Source: Trichopria drosophilae (taxonomy: Eukaryota > Arthropoda > Insecta > Hymenoptera > Diapriidae). From it: a stretch of 64,000 nt of DNA. This document shows positions 25,953 to 38,736 of this stretch, in pieces. Each line of letters begins with the position of its first letter. The stretch's first letter is position 1. The stretch covers positions 106,591,501 to 106,655,500 of the forward strand of contig CM059586.1 in assembly GCA_030407085.1 (NCBI GenBank), read 5' to 3'. Below the pieces are notes generated by a model, which saw only the letters and a list, made by a program, of their open reading frames with translations, did not search any database and was not told the origin of the DNA. Both the position numbers and the translations under genes were made by a program.

Positions 25953-28900
25953 CAATAGTGAAAATATACGAACTTAAAAAGACTTCAAACTCTAAAAAAT
26001 GTACTATTAGTTAATATCTATAATGTAAATATAGAGATTAAAACATTTCTGAAAAACGTTCCTTCAATTTTCATTTTATACTTACGATTAATCTATTTTA
26101 GGCTACAGTGGTCACTGAATTTATTGATCAGCGACAATACATAAAGCGAGAAAAAAATAGAACTAAGTTAGTTAGAACTAATTTAAAGCACGAAACAGTA
26201 AAATAGTTAAATTATCCGTTTATGTAATATTGTTCCGTTTACCATTTCATAATACTTAAATATCCATCACCATACATAACCTCAAATGTACAGCTGTTTT
26301 ACGCTAAATAGTAACGTTTAAAACCCTAACTCTGGAGTAAAACGAGGACATCTAAAAAATGTTGATGTATTTTGACTATTTATCACGTTGTAAATAAAGC
26401 GATTCACGTTTCTCGCAGCAATGGTACAACCTGTGTGTAAAAACTATCAATGATTTGTCGTAACTTTAAAATCGATGTGTAATCAACTGAAATTAACATT
26501 TCAAAGTGAGAAACACGACAAACAAAATAAAGGTCAGAATTATCTAAAATAAATGTAAAACGGAAAAAAGGTCACATTTGTTAATTACATTCGAGTTGTA
26601 AATACTGTTACCCGTGTTTTTTGCGCATAGTGGATGTATTTTTACAGAGCGAAATGCGAATCGATTCATTTTCAACGCGACATGTTAAGTACCCAAGTAA
26701 AATTACATTGACTTTTTTTTTAAAGTGCAGTATCTCATTTTTCTCTCTAGTCTGCATATTAAAAATAGTACGACCTAGAAAAACAGCACAAAAACTGGTG
26801 AGATTTTCCAACTTGGGAGAAAAAAAAAGATTTAATAAAATTGATTGAATAAAAATAACCGCTTTGCATGTGACAATAAATCTTGTGTACAATGTTTTAC
26901 AATATTCTGATTTGTAAAAGTAACGTACTATCAAAATGACAAGTTTTCATTTTGCTACTATTATGACACATGTTACATCTTCTGCCTTTTCGTAGTTCCC
27001 ATTAACACTTATTTCTCTTTTCTGCATGGATAAAATGATTTTTGAAATTTTACTGTTTTAAACGGGTATTTAGGGATAGACGAAAATGTTTCATTATTTA
27101 TAGTAAGAAACTTATTTTATTTAAAGGTAAAATCACTTTTTATGCCGCGCATATAGTTATAAATATTCCGCTGTATTCATTTTGTAATGTTAGTTTTTAG
27201 CATTACGTATTTTCATTAGAAAATAGTATATTATATAAGAAGGGCACAATTATCGATCTTCGACGACTTCGAAATCCCCTTTCAAATTTTAAATTACTTA
27301 TATCACGTAACAATTAATGACAGATGAATCTTCATGAAAATAATTTAATTTTCTAATGTTTATTTATTGTTAACGACAAATTTTTAATCACAAAAGGTAT
27401 GTTTGACATTTATTTGCTATACAATTTGAAACATATCTAGGATTTATACGTAAATAAACTGTATTATAACAATCAAATTGAAAGCTAAGAATTATTTTTA
27501 AAACATATTAATAAATAATTTAATTCTAATGAATTCATTATTTAAATAAAGATATTAAACCGAGTTTTAAAAATTATAAGACAGTGTTAATGGCAAAATA
27601 AAATTAAACCTTAGGACTAAGCAAAAGTGTTTCATGAGAACATAGGCAGTTGGATTGAAAGTTTAGCTCTTTAATGACCCTCGGCTTCGAAGTTTAGGCT
27701 TCGAAACCGAAGGATAGAAGTGATAACATTTTTGTTTCATACAAAAAAGAAGTACCTGATTACTAGTGTAGTGAATTGCAACCTACGACTGTATTTATTA
27801 ACAGAAATGATCACCATTTTTCTGACAATTGTAATAAAAAATGTATTTGTTATACAAATGACAAGTAACTTTTTATCTACACATTCTTTTGAATAGTGGA
27901 TATATAAAGTCTGATCGAGATTTTACGGAAATCAAACACTGAATTCATGGTTTACGATAAACTTTATTTCCGCCATAAAACAAGTCATTGAAATAAAAAT
28001 TTATTTTTACAGTTGATTCTAAGACAATACAAAGTCGTTCACAGTCTTTCGATTGCTTTTATTTTACTTTAATACTACACAATCCATGTACACTATAAAA
28101 AATTAAATTTTTCAGTAACAAAAGTATCCAAATTTTTCCAAATGACTGTTACGTCATGGCGATTATCTCTCTTCTGTATAAAATTTATAAAAACTAACTG
28201 AAATTTCTTAACTGTAATTGAATTTTCTGAAACGAAACAAAATTATAAATTGATATGACATAAAATTCCGAAATTCTATCTTAATTAGACTTTTTGCAGA
28301 TTTACTTGAAATTTTTTGCAGTAAATACCTAAGCATGTTAACTACATTCTCTTAAAATTTAAGCGGTCCTAACCACACGGAACTTGAGAAATAAATTTTT
28401 AAAGTTGGCCTGTTTCAAATGTGAACCCTATTCAATGTGTCCACGTGAGGGTCGTTTAAGTAAACTGACGAAAAACTACTTTGCAGATATTTACGAAAAA
28501 CTGATACAACATAGACAATAGCGCCTGAAACATTGTAAAAAAAATTCGTGACGTAAGGCATACCGTTTGTTAGATATTCAATGACAAACTTGGCAATTTT
28601 ACATAAATGTCAAATTGACAACATAAAACATAACCCTAAGGCGCAAGTCAAATAGTCAAATTAGAAATTCATTATTGCCTTAAACATTATTACAACAACG
28701 TTTAGTTCTGCCTTTTTCATAAACAGTGCTATAAATATTTTTTATTATTTTTGCTGAAACAAATTTTTCTTATAATTAATATCCTATCTGTTATTATATT
28801 TGACAGATTAGTTAACCTAATATTCTAATTTGGGATATCTACTAACCATTCGTAGGAATTGACAAATTCACACATGTACATACGATTTTTATATTTTTTA

Positions 28901-29539
28901 ATTAATATTAAATACAAAGAGTACGAAATTAGTGTAATTGAAAACAGTGTACATATTCCTGACTTTAAAAATTCTATGAAGCAAGCGTGAAAGATGGCTT
29001 TTAAGAATTGCGAATCCGTTTCTAAAAATTACCAACGGTCTCTGAAGATTGCGAAACGTATCAAAATTTTCAGCAACGGTAACTGCATAAAACTTCACTC
29101 ACACGTTTCGGAAGTTTACCTCACAACTTTCCGTATATTTCTTCGTATTGCAGTGAAATCAAGACCCCATATTGTAGATTGTCAAACTTCAGGAATCCAG
29201 TGTGGATTGTACATTCGTTATTGACATACGCGAGATAAAATATTACTTAATTGCGTTATTACATTAACTGATTAAACGCATTTGAGTGACACTTCAATTA
29301 TATACAAATTAAAATTATTTAAAGTGAAAATGCGGATGACAGGTATAACGAATGTAACCAAAAGTAGAACGAAAAGATAAATCATTTCCCTGGTAAATAA
29401 TGCAACATAGTTTACTTAATTAGCTTGGGAGACATTTTCCGCTGTTTTTTTTTTTTGTTTGAAAAATTGTTAGCAGCCTGTTACTCCTGGGAGCCATCGA
29501 TCTATTTCCACAGCTGACGATAGTTTAAAAAAATTTCAA

Positions 29540-30290
29540 GCTTAAGACCCACTCTGACCGTGACGTGGAAAACGCTCGAGCCTGTTTGCTCGGATGAAAG
29601 CTTTGGCAAACGGAAACTTCATCTGCGCTTCGCACGGATGAATGCACGGTTGCGCAAGCCGGACCGTGACAAGGGCGATTTCAAAACGGTTCGTGCATTT
29701 CACCACCGCTACTACATGCAACTTTACTACGTACGATACACGCTTAGTACACTCACGTGCCACTCTCATTGCACAATTTCGTAATTGAGGTTTCGCCAGT
29801 AATCTAAGCCATCTAAATTTCTTCCCACCGACTTTTACATTTTTACAGTCCCATTTCCTCTCCCAAGTATTTTTTCCATTACATTACAACAATGCGTTAC
29901 CACTGTAAGCTTTAAAAAACCTAAATATAAGTGATTCTGTAAAAAAAAATTATTTCAAGGTTATTTTCCATGGAAAACAAGTGATCTATAGAGCCACAAA
30001 TCAAAATGATCGATATACTGCTTTTTAAAATACAATCCGAGCCCCCTAATTACCCAACTCAGTAATTGTCCACATTCCCTTATTATCTGATGTGAGAACT
30101 CCGTTATTGTCTTTTTGCTTCTCCCACTCCTTCGCCTATCTGGAGAGCATTTCTTGTGAGGCATCGGATATATATTGCACGTGCACGCAATTTCTCCTAG
30201 AGGTGAGTGGGAACGAGGATGGACAATAAGGGAGTTTACATTTCTCCTCCGGTTCTGACCCTGCGACAATAGGAGGTTCGGAGTGTACAC
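29540..30290. other. GC-richer island without recognised gene
   Basis: Overlapping frames on both strands (29542-29784, 29961-30290) resemble no family. It is possibly conserved regulatory DNA. Confidence 0.25.
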
Positions 30291-33200
30291 GATTTTCTTA
30301 TTTTTAATTTTTTCTATTAATTAATTGTATGATTTTATCTATGTAGTCTAATAAATTGCACTCTCTGCTCAACAATGTTTGCCTATAATTGGTATGAGTA
30401 AATGATACCCTCCTAACCTCACAGATTGACTTAACCCGTTTCGTCCTGAAATGCCCTAAATTTTGACTTCGGGTGTACTGTAAGAGCTACGAAGATGCCT
30501 AAATAATGAACTTTTTAATGTAAATTCATAATTGATTAATTGCTTGAGACCTAAATATTTAAATGTGATAATAATAAAACTTTCATTGAAAGAGCTAGTA
30601 CATATCAATCATTTGTCGATATGTCGATATATCAAAATTAATATGTATAGATGAATAATGTATGTGCTCTTTTGACACTTCAAGGTTATGTTATGTTATG
30701 AATATGCATTACTATGTCGGTACACGTAGGAAACTACTATTGCATCCTTGGCATGTCGCTGTGGCAGAGGCAGCCTCTCTAATATTGTATCGAACGTGTC
30801 TCTATGAGCGTATTTAAACGTAGCACCGGTTAGAGGCAAAGAACAGATGCGCTTGCTTTTATGCCGATATGCATGCTTGGTTAGGGAAAAACTGCACTTA
30901 CCGCGACATTTTTTTTCCAGTGAACAAGCAAATTCATCTAGATACGATATTTTTTTACGGAGACATGCGAAGTTGATTGTTACACATAGTTGGCCACTAT
31001 TCTGTGGATTAAGACGAAACTCAGGGGCCCTCTTCTTTTACCAACCTTTTTAAATCGAAATTTTACTATGTAGAATTTCAGATCCTATTTCAGTTCTTTC
31101 ATCTCTACTTTTGTACTGAATAAATTCAATTTTTGCGTAACTTCCCGGAATCTGTTTCCCGTGGCCTAAGAAATGAAAATCAGTTTTGAACATTTTGAAA
31201 CGTTTTTTCACCTACGTGTGATTCTTTTTTTTTAAACAAATGTTATCCAGAAAAAGTTCGTTAAAAAATTAACAAAATCTATGTAACGCTTTTTTTACCT
31301 TTTTGCGTTTGTGTATAAATTAATAATCATGGGTAAAATAAAAAACAAACATTATTTCCAAAATAGATGGTTGGCTTGGCGTGAAATAACAGGTATAAAT
31401 AAATAATTTTAATAGTTTCGCAGGTATGATCAACTTAAACTGGATACTAAATTTTTAGGTCACTTTATAACTTGTCAATTCTTTTTATAACTTATCAATA
31501 CTTTTAAAAAATCAATGTTGTCCCCTGAATAAAAAATCCAGTTTTTATAACATAATTCCATATGCAATTGTACATATATACAATTTTTTTGTAATAAATA
31601 ATAAAAAATTGTCTACAATAAATAGATACACATATCGATATACAATCAGATAATAATCACTATTCATTCAGAATTTTTTGTTGCCTTTTTTCATGTCATT
31701 TATAGAACAGCCAATAGTTTTGTTAAAAAAAATCCTCCTATTTTGCTTATGTAGCTTTAATAACCCAAAACATGAAAGTCCTTTTAATTCGCTTTGTCAG
31801 TTTCTTTAGTATTGCATTACGATGATCATAATGTATTTTACTGTAACGAAGCGAGGTTGGTTTTTTAGTAATCACCATATTGAACGATTATCGTAAAACG
31901 ATTTCAAATATTTATTCGAACGATTTCCGAATTAAAGCGAAATAAATTTTTAATGAAAATACGTGAAATTCCGATGCAATTTGCAATTGCTGTAGGATTA
32001 TTTTAGATGATTAATTTATCTACAAGAATTTACCATTAACGGGCTAATAATGATGCGATACCAATGATTTCGTGATAAACGGCAAAAATACAATTTTAAT
32101 GATACGATAATATCTTTCATCTCTTAACCATTTTTGAATATAACAAACGATGAAATTGTTAAATTTTGTAGTAGACTATATTCAAGATGACGTCATGTAT
32201 TTAAAATGCATAGAATTTCGAATAAGGGTAAACACATTTATTTATGGAATTAGATAACACTTTTGTATTGCACTCACAAAAATAATACTAACAAACTTTC
32301 GATTCTGTTCATTTACGTCGTTCAACGGTTATACATGAATTGTGTTCTTTAAAATTATATCTTTATAAATCATTTTTGTGTAATATTGAAATAAAAAAAG
32401 GTATTTTTTTTTATTAGAAGTTGTTGAAGCTATTTATAATTCTTTAGCGATTTGGAGATGTTTAATATAGTAATTGTTTAATATAACACAATACTGAATA
32501 TCAGGTATTTATATTTCCATCTTGTAATAGATGACCTGTATAGTATACAATATATTGCATCTTACAATTAAGGTGGTACGTATTTAATACCGCGCAGGTA
32601 CTTCAAGTTAAAAAAATCAATAAGAATCATTACTTAAAAAGTATTTAACGTCGAGCCATAAGCGATGTAGCTGTTTTATATTGGTTGTAGGTTATTTTAT
32701 GCGTTCACTTCAAAATGTTGATATTTTTAAGTTACATAAATCGTCAGTTTTAAGTTACAGAAAACATTCGTAACAGTAATAATAAGTTACGATGAATAAT
32801 CATAAGTTCAGAAACAGCTGCATTTTATTGTAACTGTTATAACTGTAAATCAATATAAATTAAGTGTAACAATTAATCTGTAATAGATTTTATAAGATTA
32901 ATAAATAAAAAAAAATTACGTATTTTCAAATTATTAATTTAAAATAATTAAAGTAATTTCTATTTTCAACAATAGTAGCAATTTTATGAGTTTTGTAATG
33001 AAATATTTTGATTCTAAATTTCTATTTGTTCGTACTAGGTCCTACAAATATTTTAATAGCATTGAAAAATCTTTAAGCTAAGAAAATAAATTGAAATTTT
33101 ATAATGAAGAGTTTAGAGTTACAACAATCGATGAATCGAACGACTAACTGACCTATACACCTTCAATTTCCAGTTATTTTTAAATGTATCAAACTTGCAA

Positions 33201-34419
33201 ATATGATTATTTGTATAATATTCGATGTAAAACATTTAATACGCATTTATTAGTTTTAGATGCAGCATATTTTTTTTGCACTTGAGTCAATTTTACTTCA
33301 GCGAAACATACGCAGTTGAAGTTCTCTTATATATAGTTAACTGCAATGTGCTTTAGCATTGACGGTATTTATGAAAGGCAAACTTATAACTGACATTAGT
33401 AAAGGAAAGTCAAATAGACATTAAATATACCAGTTAATGATCACATTTCATCTTTGAGTACTAATAAACTGTATAGTTGGTGCACGTAGAATATTATTTT
33501 TGTGCAGTTCGCTGTATTCCACGCATAAAGAAATTAATTGTTAAATTGACTGAACAAATAGTAAATTCAACTAAAAATATTCGCTGCCGAATTACACTAT
33601 AAACTTTTTTTCTTGAAATAAATGTCGTCAATTTGATGTTTAATAATAGACATAGAAATATTTTGCGTCAGTCAACACGTCACATCATCTAATATCTATT
33701 TGATATAATTACAATAATTATTTTAATTTCTTAAACCAACTATTTAAATTAGCAAACTCATTACAGTTTATCTCTGTTTTAATAGCATTCAATAATTTGT
33801 TTATTAAAATTAAAGTGGAAATCACGATGATTTTAAACAATTAAAATAACAAATAGTCATCATATTTACAATTTATTTTTCTTAACTTATTATTAACATT
33901 AGAGCACTGACTAGAACAAAAACTGGAAGTTTGAAATTTCCCTGGATCGTACCCTAGTATCTGCGAATGTTCTTCCAAGTTCCCCGTAATTTTTTGTGAA
34001 TTTTTCACATATTTTCGGGTGTTTCATATTTTTCATAGAATTAACATATCAAGTCAGCATTTTTAACATTTTTCTTTAAAAATGTTTTTCCAAAAAAAGC
34101 TGCACGTACGGGAGTCGAAATGATTCTGACAGATGGCGCTTGAAAAATATTTCAACCATGTTGAAAATATCACATAAAATCTAAATATTGCTGCCTAGTT
34201 ATTGGAACCCTTTATATCAAGGCTTAATCAAGACCAGATTAAGCTCCCTGATATCAATTTCTCGACAAATTTTCTTATCGATATGTTGAGACATAGTTAT
34301 ATGTATTCTTAAGGAAACATTAGACGAAATGTTTTTAATAAATAAAAAGAGAGACTACAATTCCCTAGTGAATCAGAAAATGACTACATAAATTAAATTT
34401 TGTAGATGTCCTCCATAAT

Positions 34420-35060
34420 CAGACACAATGACAAACTAAAATTTGACTCTGACGTTAAACCCACATTTTTAGGCAAATTGACAACTTAAGTCATATTATA
34501 AGAAAAGGAAAGGATGTATCACATAGAGAAGAACAAAATAATGTTATTTACAAAATTAGATGTAAAGATTACAATGCGTCTAATGTCGAGGTATAACTAG
34601 AATAATAACCTTCAAAACTACAATAAAAAGCACGAAAACAACACGAACCGACCATCACAATAGAAAACTGTAATAACGGAGCACATTCTTAAATTCAATC
34701 AGAAATTTAATTTTAAAGATGCAACAATTTTAGATTACGAACAAAATTGGAGGACTAGATTGACATCTGAAACGTTTCATATAACTTTGCAAAAAAATTT
34801 CATAAACATTACAAAAGATGCACAACAATTACGTATAAAAGATATTATAAATTACTTAATATTATGAAACATTAAAATCAAATTTGTATGGATTTGTTTA
34901 CACTCAGGTCATCGCCCTCACACAGGTTTTGTATACATAAACATCGTGTATATATAAACTTGCATTTACTGCTCGCATTTGCTTTTGCCACTTGCGCCCT
35001 GAAGGTGTTTATTTGTATTAACGAAATACAATTTTGACTTGACAGTGTTAATTAAAAATA
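34420..35060 (+). pseudogene. Penelope-like element fragment 1 (GIY-YIG region and 3' end)
   Basis: Around 34494-34590 a frame reads IIRKGKDVSHREEQ, then NNVIYKIRCKDYNAS, the characteristic linker and start of the GIY-YIG endonuclease of Penelope-like retroelements. The rest of the domain is broken by stops and frameshifts. A hammerhead-like motif at 34999-35028 lies near its end. No RT domain belongs to this copy. It is followed head-to-tail by a second fragment. Confidence 0.6.
34999..35028 (+). ncRNA. Hammerhead-like core motif of Penelope fragment 1
   Basis: CTGAAGG is followed by a short arm (GTT...AAC) and GAAAT. The order CTGANGA-stem II-GAAA is that of hammerhead ribozymes reported in Penelope-like elements. 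Core positions are altered (CTGAAGG for CTGATGA), so activity is unlikely. Confidence 0.3.
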
Positions 35061-35099
35061 CCATCGTAAATAAAAAATATAAACAAAAGTCGTTTTGTA

Positions 35100-36800
35100 T
35101 ACTAAAAAAAGAACACAAAGATATAATACTTTTGAATTTTGATAATATAGCAGGATATAACAGGTTATATTGCAGGAAAAATATAAATATACTCAGTCAA
35201 TTGAAAATGTATTAGTCGATGAGACTTTATACACAATAAATTAACAGGAACATTCCAAGACACATGAAATGATATTATTGAAAGTTAGGAGTCGAAACTC
35301 TGTATTGACAAGAAATATGCATTGCAGATTTCATTAAAAAAAAAATATTCTGAGAGACCATGATCGGATATCATTAGACGCAGTATCTTTATCCATAAAC
35401 ATAACCGCTTCAGTTAGTTTGAGATTGTATTGAAAAAAGTACTACAAAAATTGAAAACAACAAAAATTCTGATAGACGTGATGATAATAGCAGTCAGAAT
35501 TATTTTAACAACATATTGTTTTCCTTCAATAATTCTCGTATTGTAGCGAATCTAGTTTTGGAAACTATAGAACAAATTGCATTCAGCAAGTTTCATTTCG
35601 CATTTCCATTTTTCAAAAGATATGTCGATAATATAACAATCAACCCAAAGGATAAAGTATAGCCAACATCATAGGTTTTCAACCCAATCTACCTAAGTAT
35701 TTAATTAATAAATGAAATAGATAGACACACATACAAATTCATATACAAATACAAAATCATATTTTTATACATTGAGTTCATAAACTCGTGGATGGGACAA
35801 TAATAACCAACCGGCACCATAAAAAGACCTGATCCCGGAGATACCTAAAGTACATTCTCACAGAAAATTAGTTTAATCAAAGGTCTGGTCAAAAAAGTAG
35901 TTAAGATGAACCATCCAAACTTCAGAAACAAAAATATCCAGTTAAATTAACAGATTTTAAAAGATATTGGGTAGTCACAGTGGGGTCACTGCCAAACAAT
36001 AGCAAAACTTTTACCAACAATAAATAATTCTATGGCTACAAAAACTCTTGAAAAAGACCATATAATGAGATTGTTGATTCTAACATACATTTAAGGTTTG
36101 TCAGGAAAAATCTAACGCAAATGTAAAAGACGCCTCAATATAGAAGATTATTTAAAAAATGTAAACAACTTTTCCTCAATTTTTAGCATAATAAAAGACA
36201 GTCGAAATTACAGGTGAAGTTAATTGCGTATACGAAATATGTAACGGAGTTTAGATCAGCCAAACTAAAAGAACACTAAAACAGAGAGTATATGAACACA
36301 AAACATTCATCACACAAGGAACGAATAACCCAAGCTTGTATGAACATGTCTTCAATATAAATCAAGATTTCGATTTTGAAAAAAATCAAAAGATTAAACT
36401 TAGAGTCAATTCACCACTAAATAAAAACAACATCAACAAAGACTCGTCAGCTCTGGATTCAATTTATAAATCACGGTTTTACAATATATATGGTATTTTT
36501 GTGCCCTTTTTTGTGCACCGAATTATGGTCATAAGTTAATGTTTTTTCCAGTTTTTTTGTGTTTTTTTATCTTAAATTCAACTTTCCGCAGGAGACTGAT
36601 CACAAATTCTGCAGACTGGGAAATAAAGGTTTTCCCCCTCGTTCTCTCTTATGGAGTTTTTTTTATGGGTTTTCACCTTTTTTCTATCATGTACATAAAT
36701 TCTTATAACCAAGAAGTCCTGAAGAAGTCCCACAAGAGGTCGAAACGTAGCAAAATAAACGATACCTACATAATAAAAATTGGCTTTTTATTTTACCATC
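35100..36800 (+). pseudogene. Penelope-like element fragment 2 (RT C-terminus, GIY-YIG, 3' end)
   Basis: At about 35534-35632 a frame reads ANLVLETIEQIAFSKFHF and then FFKRYVDN, which fits the Penelope RT catalytic region (Y-V-D-D), with the second Asp changed to Asn and a stop shortly after. At 36216-36539 a GIY-YIG frame reads EVNCVYEICNGV, a TAG at 36252-36254, then ISQTKRTLKQRVYEH. The stop replaces the Tyr of the usual V-Y-I-G-Q-T motif. A hammerhead-like motif follows at 36719-36746. Several stops and the lost catalytic residue show it is inactive. The two fragments differ in sequence, so they look like two families or old copies. The 5' limit is uncertain. Confidence 0.65.
36719..36746 (+). 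ncRNA. Hammerhead-like core motif of Penelope fragment 2
   Basis: CTGAAGA, then AGTCC-CACAAG-AGGTC, then GAAAC fits the CUGANGA-stem II-GAAA core layout with imperfect stem II pairing. I could not pair a convincing stem I around it, so it is at best a decayed ribozyme. Confidence 0.33.
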
Positions 36801-36819
36801 CTTCCGAATAAATAGCAAA

Positions 36820-36960
36820 CAAAAGACCGACAAATAGCAAAACCGTCATATCCAAAAACCAACATTTCAAAGCAATCACTGTCCGATTGTCAGTGTGTCT
36901 AATTTTTATTGTGTCGGTTTTTGACTTGTCAGCTTTTTTATTTTTTGGGTTTTCGACCCT
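36820..36960. repeat. Second diverged patch of the GACAGTCAAAAACCG unit
   Basis: TGTCGGTTTTTGACTTGTCAG at 36912-36932, with AAGACCGACAAATAGC at 36823-36838, resembles the 21.4-kb array. It lies directly after the Penelope relic. Confidence 0.4.
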
Positions 36961-37139
36961 CCCCCATACAAAGTAATACTTTTTACAAAATTAAACACCA
37001 TTATTTTAATTGTACAAAAAAAAACAATTTCCTAAATTAACAATTTTTTTAAATAACAATTCTGAACAAAAAAACGTTTAACAGCTCCATTGTATCGGAT
37101 AAAAGAAAAAATACATAATTAAATAGTCGAGAATTAGAT

Positions 37140-38480
37140 TAGGTGAAAAATTACACGAAATGTAAGAGGGTGGATAAACACTTTTCGTCCTTCGAGAGGA
37201 GAATTTTGTCCATTACGGCGAGCGACAGGATGACGACGAGGTTGATACTGGTGGTGCGACTGCTGGTACTGGCGTTGCTACTGGCGCCCAGACGTCGCGA
37301 CGTCCGTCGTCGTCCTCGTCTTTCTAACTTCTCGTCTTCTCCATTGGCTTTCGTTATTGATCTTGTGGCCCAACACTGACACCCAATCTCAGGTTCATGG
37401 GTTTGTTTGTTTGCCACGTCCACCCTCGTCGAGACACGTACGCCCTGTCATTACTCCGCATCGAGTGGTCCATGCTTTCTTCTAGTACTTTTACTCTCAG
37501 GTTTTTATGTTTTTTCTATATTTCTCAGTATATCGCTAGATCATATTAAAAAACGCATTTAAATTAATTTTCTGAAGGTTATTAAACCGAAATTAAAAGT
37601 GAAAGGTTTGGAGATAAAATACACCTGAATGTTCATGGTTTGAAAAAAAGCAACATTACAAAGAAAATATAAGATGGCGATGGGGTAAACATGCACCGAC
37701 TCGTGACGGAGATTAAAATACTTCCCGGTGAAGTGGATCAATGGCGTTATCGTCCCGTGGGTCGTATATTTCATTTATAGAGCGACCGCGGAAAAAGTTC
37801 GTCCTATGGGTTCTTGGGTAGCATCCAGCTGCTAAGACACACGTCCACCTTCTCCTCGTTTGCTACTTGACGTTTATTCCCAACCGGGCCAATATCTTTT
37901 TCCCTTCATCTGACTCGTCGTTCCTTCTCTTTTCGTCTACTTCAATTTTCTCCAACGCCTTTCTCTTATTTCGTCTTTATTATGCATTAATAAATACACC
38001 GAATTAAAAAAAAATACTCTAGCAATATAGTCATTTTTGTGTACTAATTCACTTTTCAACCACAAATATATGGTAATCTTGCTATCTGATTCTCCTTCAT
38101 ATATTTTATCTAACACCTTCGTTTCATCCGTTTACAATTTCATCTCACATATCTCGACTGCTATCTAACTCATTTGCGTTTTTCCCGTCTACCACCCCCT
38201 CTCTTTTCCTCTCACTTATTCTCCTTCTCGGTTTTTCATTCTCACTTTCTACCTTCGCATTTTCAGTCTCCACTTAACCTTATCTCAAATCTCACTCGAA
38301 ATTTCTCTGGTAAATTACCCCTTTTGCACTTATTTTTTTTAAGTTAAGCGAAAACTGTTAAAAATTCGCACAGATCTCGTTCGCCGACGAAACTTTATGA
38401 CATTTTCCCTTGCGATGCATCCATCGTGCATTGCAATATTTTTTCCAACTTGCTCGCTTAACTGTCCGTTTCATCTTTCT
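37140..38480. promoter_or_regulatory. GC- and CT-rich region upstream of the proximal start
   Basis: 37140-37480 is CpG-rich with a GTCGTCGTCC-type stretch. 37840-38320 is strongly pyrimidine-rich on the plus strand. It immediately precedes the TCAGTC initiator. The opposed frames at 37143-37379 (+) and 37151-37423 (-) are low-complexity products of the same bases and are not called as genes. Confidence 0.35.
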
Positions 38481-38515
38481 CAGTCGCTAAGGGAGCAGAT
38501 TACGAGATGGACTTA
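38480..38515 (+). promoter_or_regulatory. Candidate proximal core promoter (initiator plus DPE)
   Basis: TCAGTC at 38480-38485 is the arthropod initiator consensus, with A+1 at 38482. GGACTT begins at 38509, exactly +28, where a downstream promoter element (RGWYVT) is expected; five of its six bases fit. No TATA box is evident at -30, consistent with a TATA-less, DPE-type promoter. The upstream 37840-38320 stretch is strongly CT-rich. The position, about 290 bases before the complexin ATG, makes it a natural proximal start site. Confidence 0.5.
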
Positions 38516-38674
38516 CAGAAAAGAAATTGCTTGTTCCGTCCCGACGGAAGAACACGACTGAGAAATTGAACGACGTGAAAAAAGTCGAATCGAGATTAGC
38601 GTCTTTTACCTAGGTTATTTTCTTGCCATTCTAAATCTGAAGGTTTAGCCGATTGGCTATTTGACGTAGATTAG
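38482..38674 (+). other. cpx: Candidate proximal 5' leader exon of complexin
   Basis: This runs from the initiator A at 38482 to donor AG|GTAACG (GT at 38675-38676). The sequence is moderately GC-rich and carries one short upstream ORF. If spliced to 38737 it gives a compact two-exon leader. If not spliced, transcription would read straight through into the coding exon. Confidence 0.4.
38507..38569 (+). other. Upstream ORF in the proximal leader (20 codons)
   Basis: ATG at 38507 opens 20 codons (MDLQKRNCLFRPDGRTRLRN) closed by TGA at 38567-38569. It ends before the candidate donor and does not overlap the complexin ATG. If this leader is used, the uORF could lower translation. The distal leader has no ATG. 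No homology is recognised. Confidence 0.35.
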
Positions 38675-38736
38675 GTAACGAGTAGATCGTTTTAACGAAC
38701 AAGTTTCTAATGGAACATTTTTTCTTTTCTGTGCAG
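38675..38736 (+). other. Candidate 62-base intron in the complexin leader
   Basis: The segment begins GTAACG, has a branch-site-like CTAAT at 38708-38712, then a continuous T/C tract, and ends GTGCAG. A length near 60 bases is the classic short-intron size of insects. The 3' half also serves as the acceptor for any distal leader exon. Confidence 0.5.

Larger units (their letters stand above)
11247..38736 (+). other. cpx: Inferred long first intron of complexin
   Basis: The interval lies between the distal donor and the coding-exon acceptor. It is mostly AT-rich and packed with repeats, and its named elements are listed separately. Stretches where I see nothing beyond AT-rich sequence include about 13.1-18.7, 25.0-25.9, 26.0-29.4 and 31.1-33.9 kb. 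Its status as an intron depends on the distal promoter being real. Confidence 0.4.

Noticed and set aside
30434..30470. TTAACCCGTTTCGTCCTG, resembling a TTAA element end
   Set aside because: I could not find the matching inverted end, so no element is called.
37143..37423. Opposed frames with Arg/Leu-rich or Ser/Thr-rich products
   Set aside because: Both are readings of a repetitive GTC/GAC-type stretch. Neither has gene evidence.
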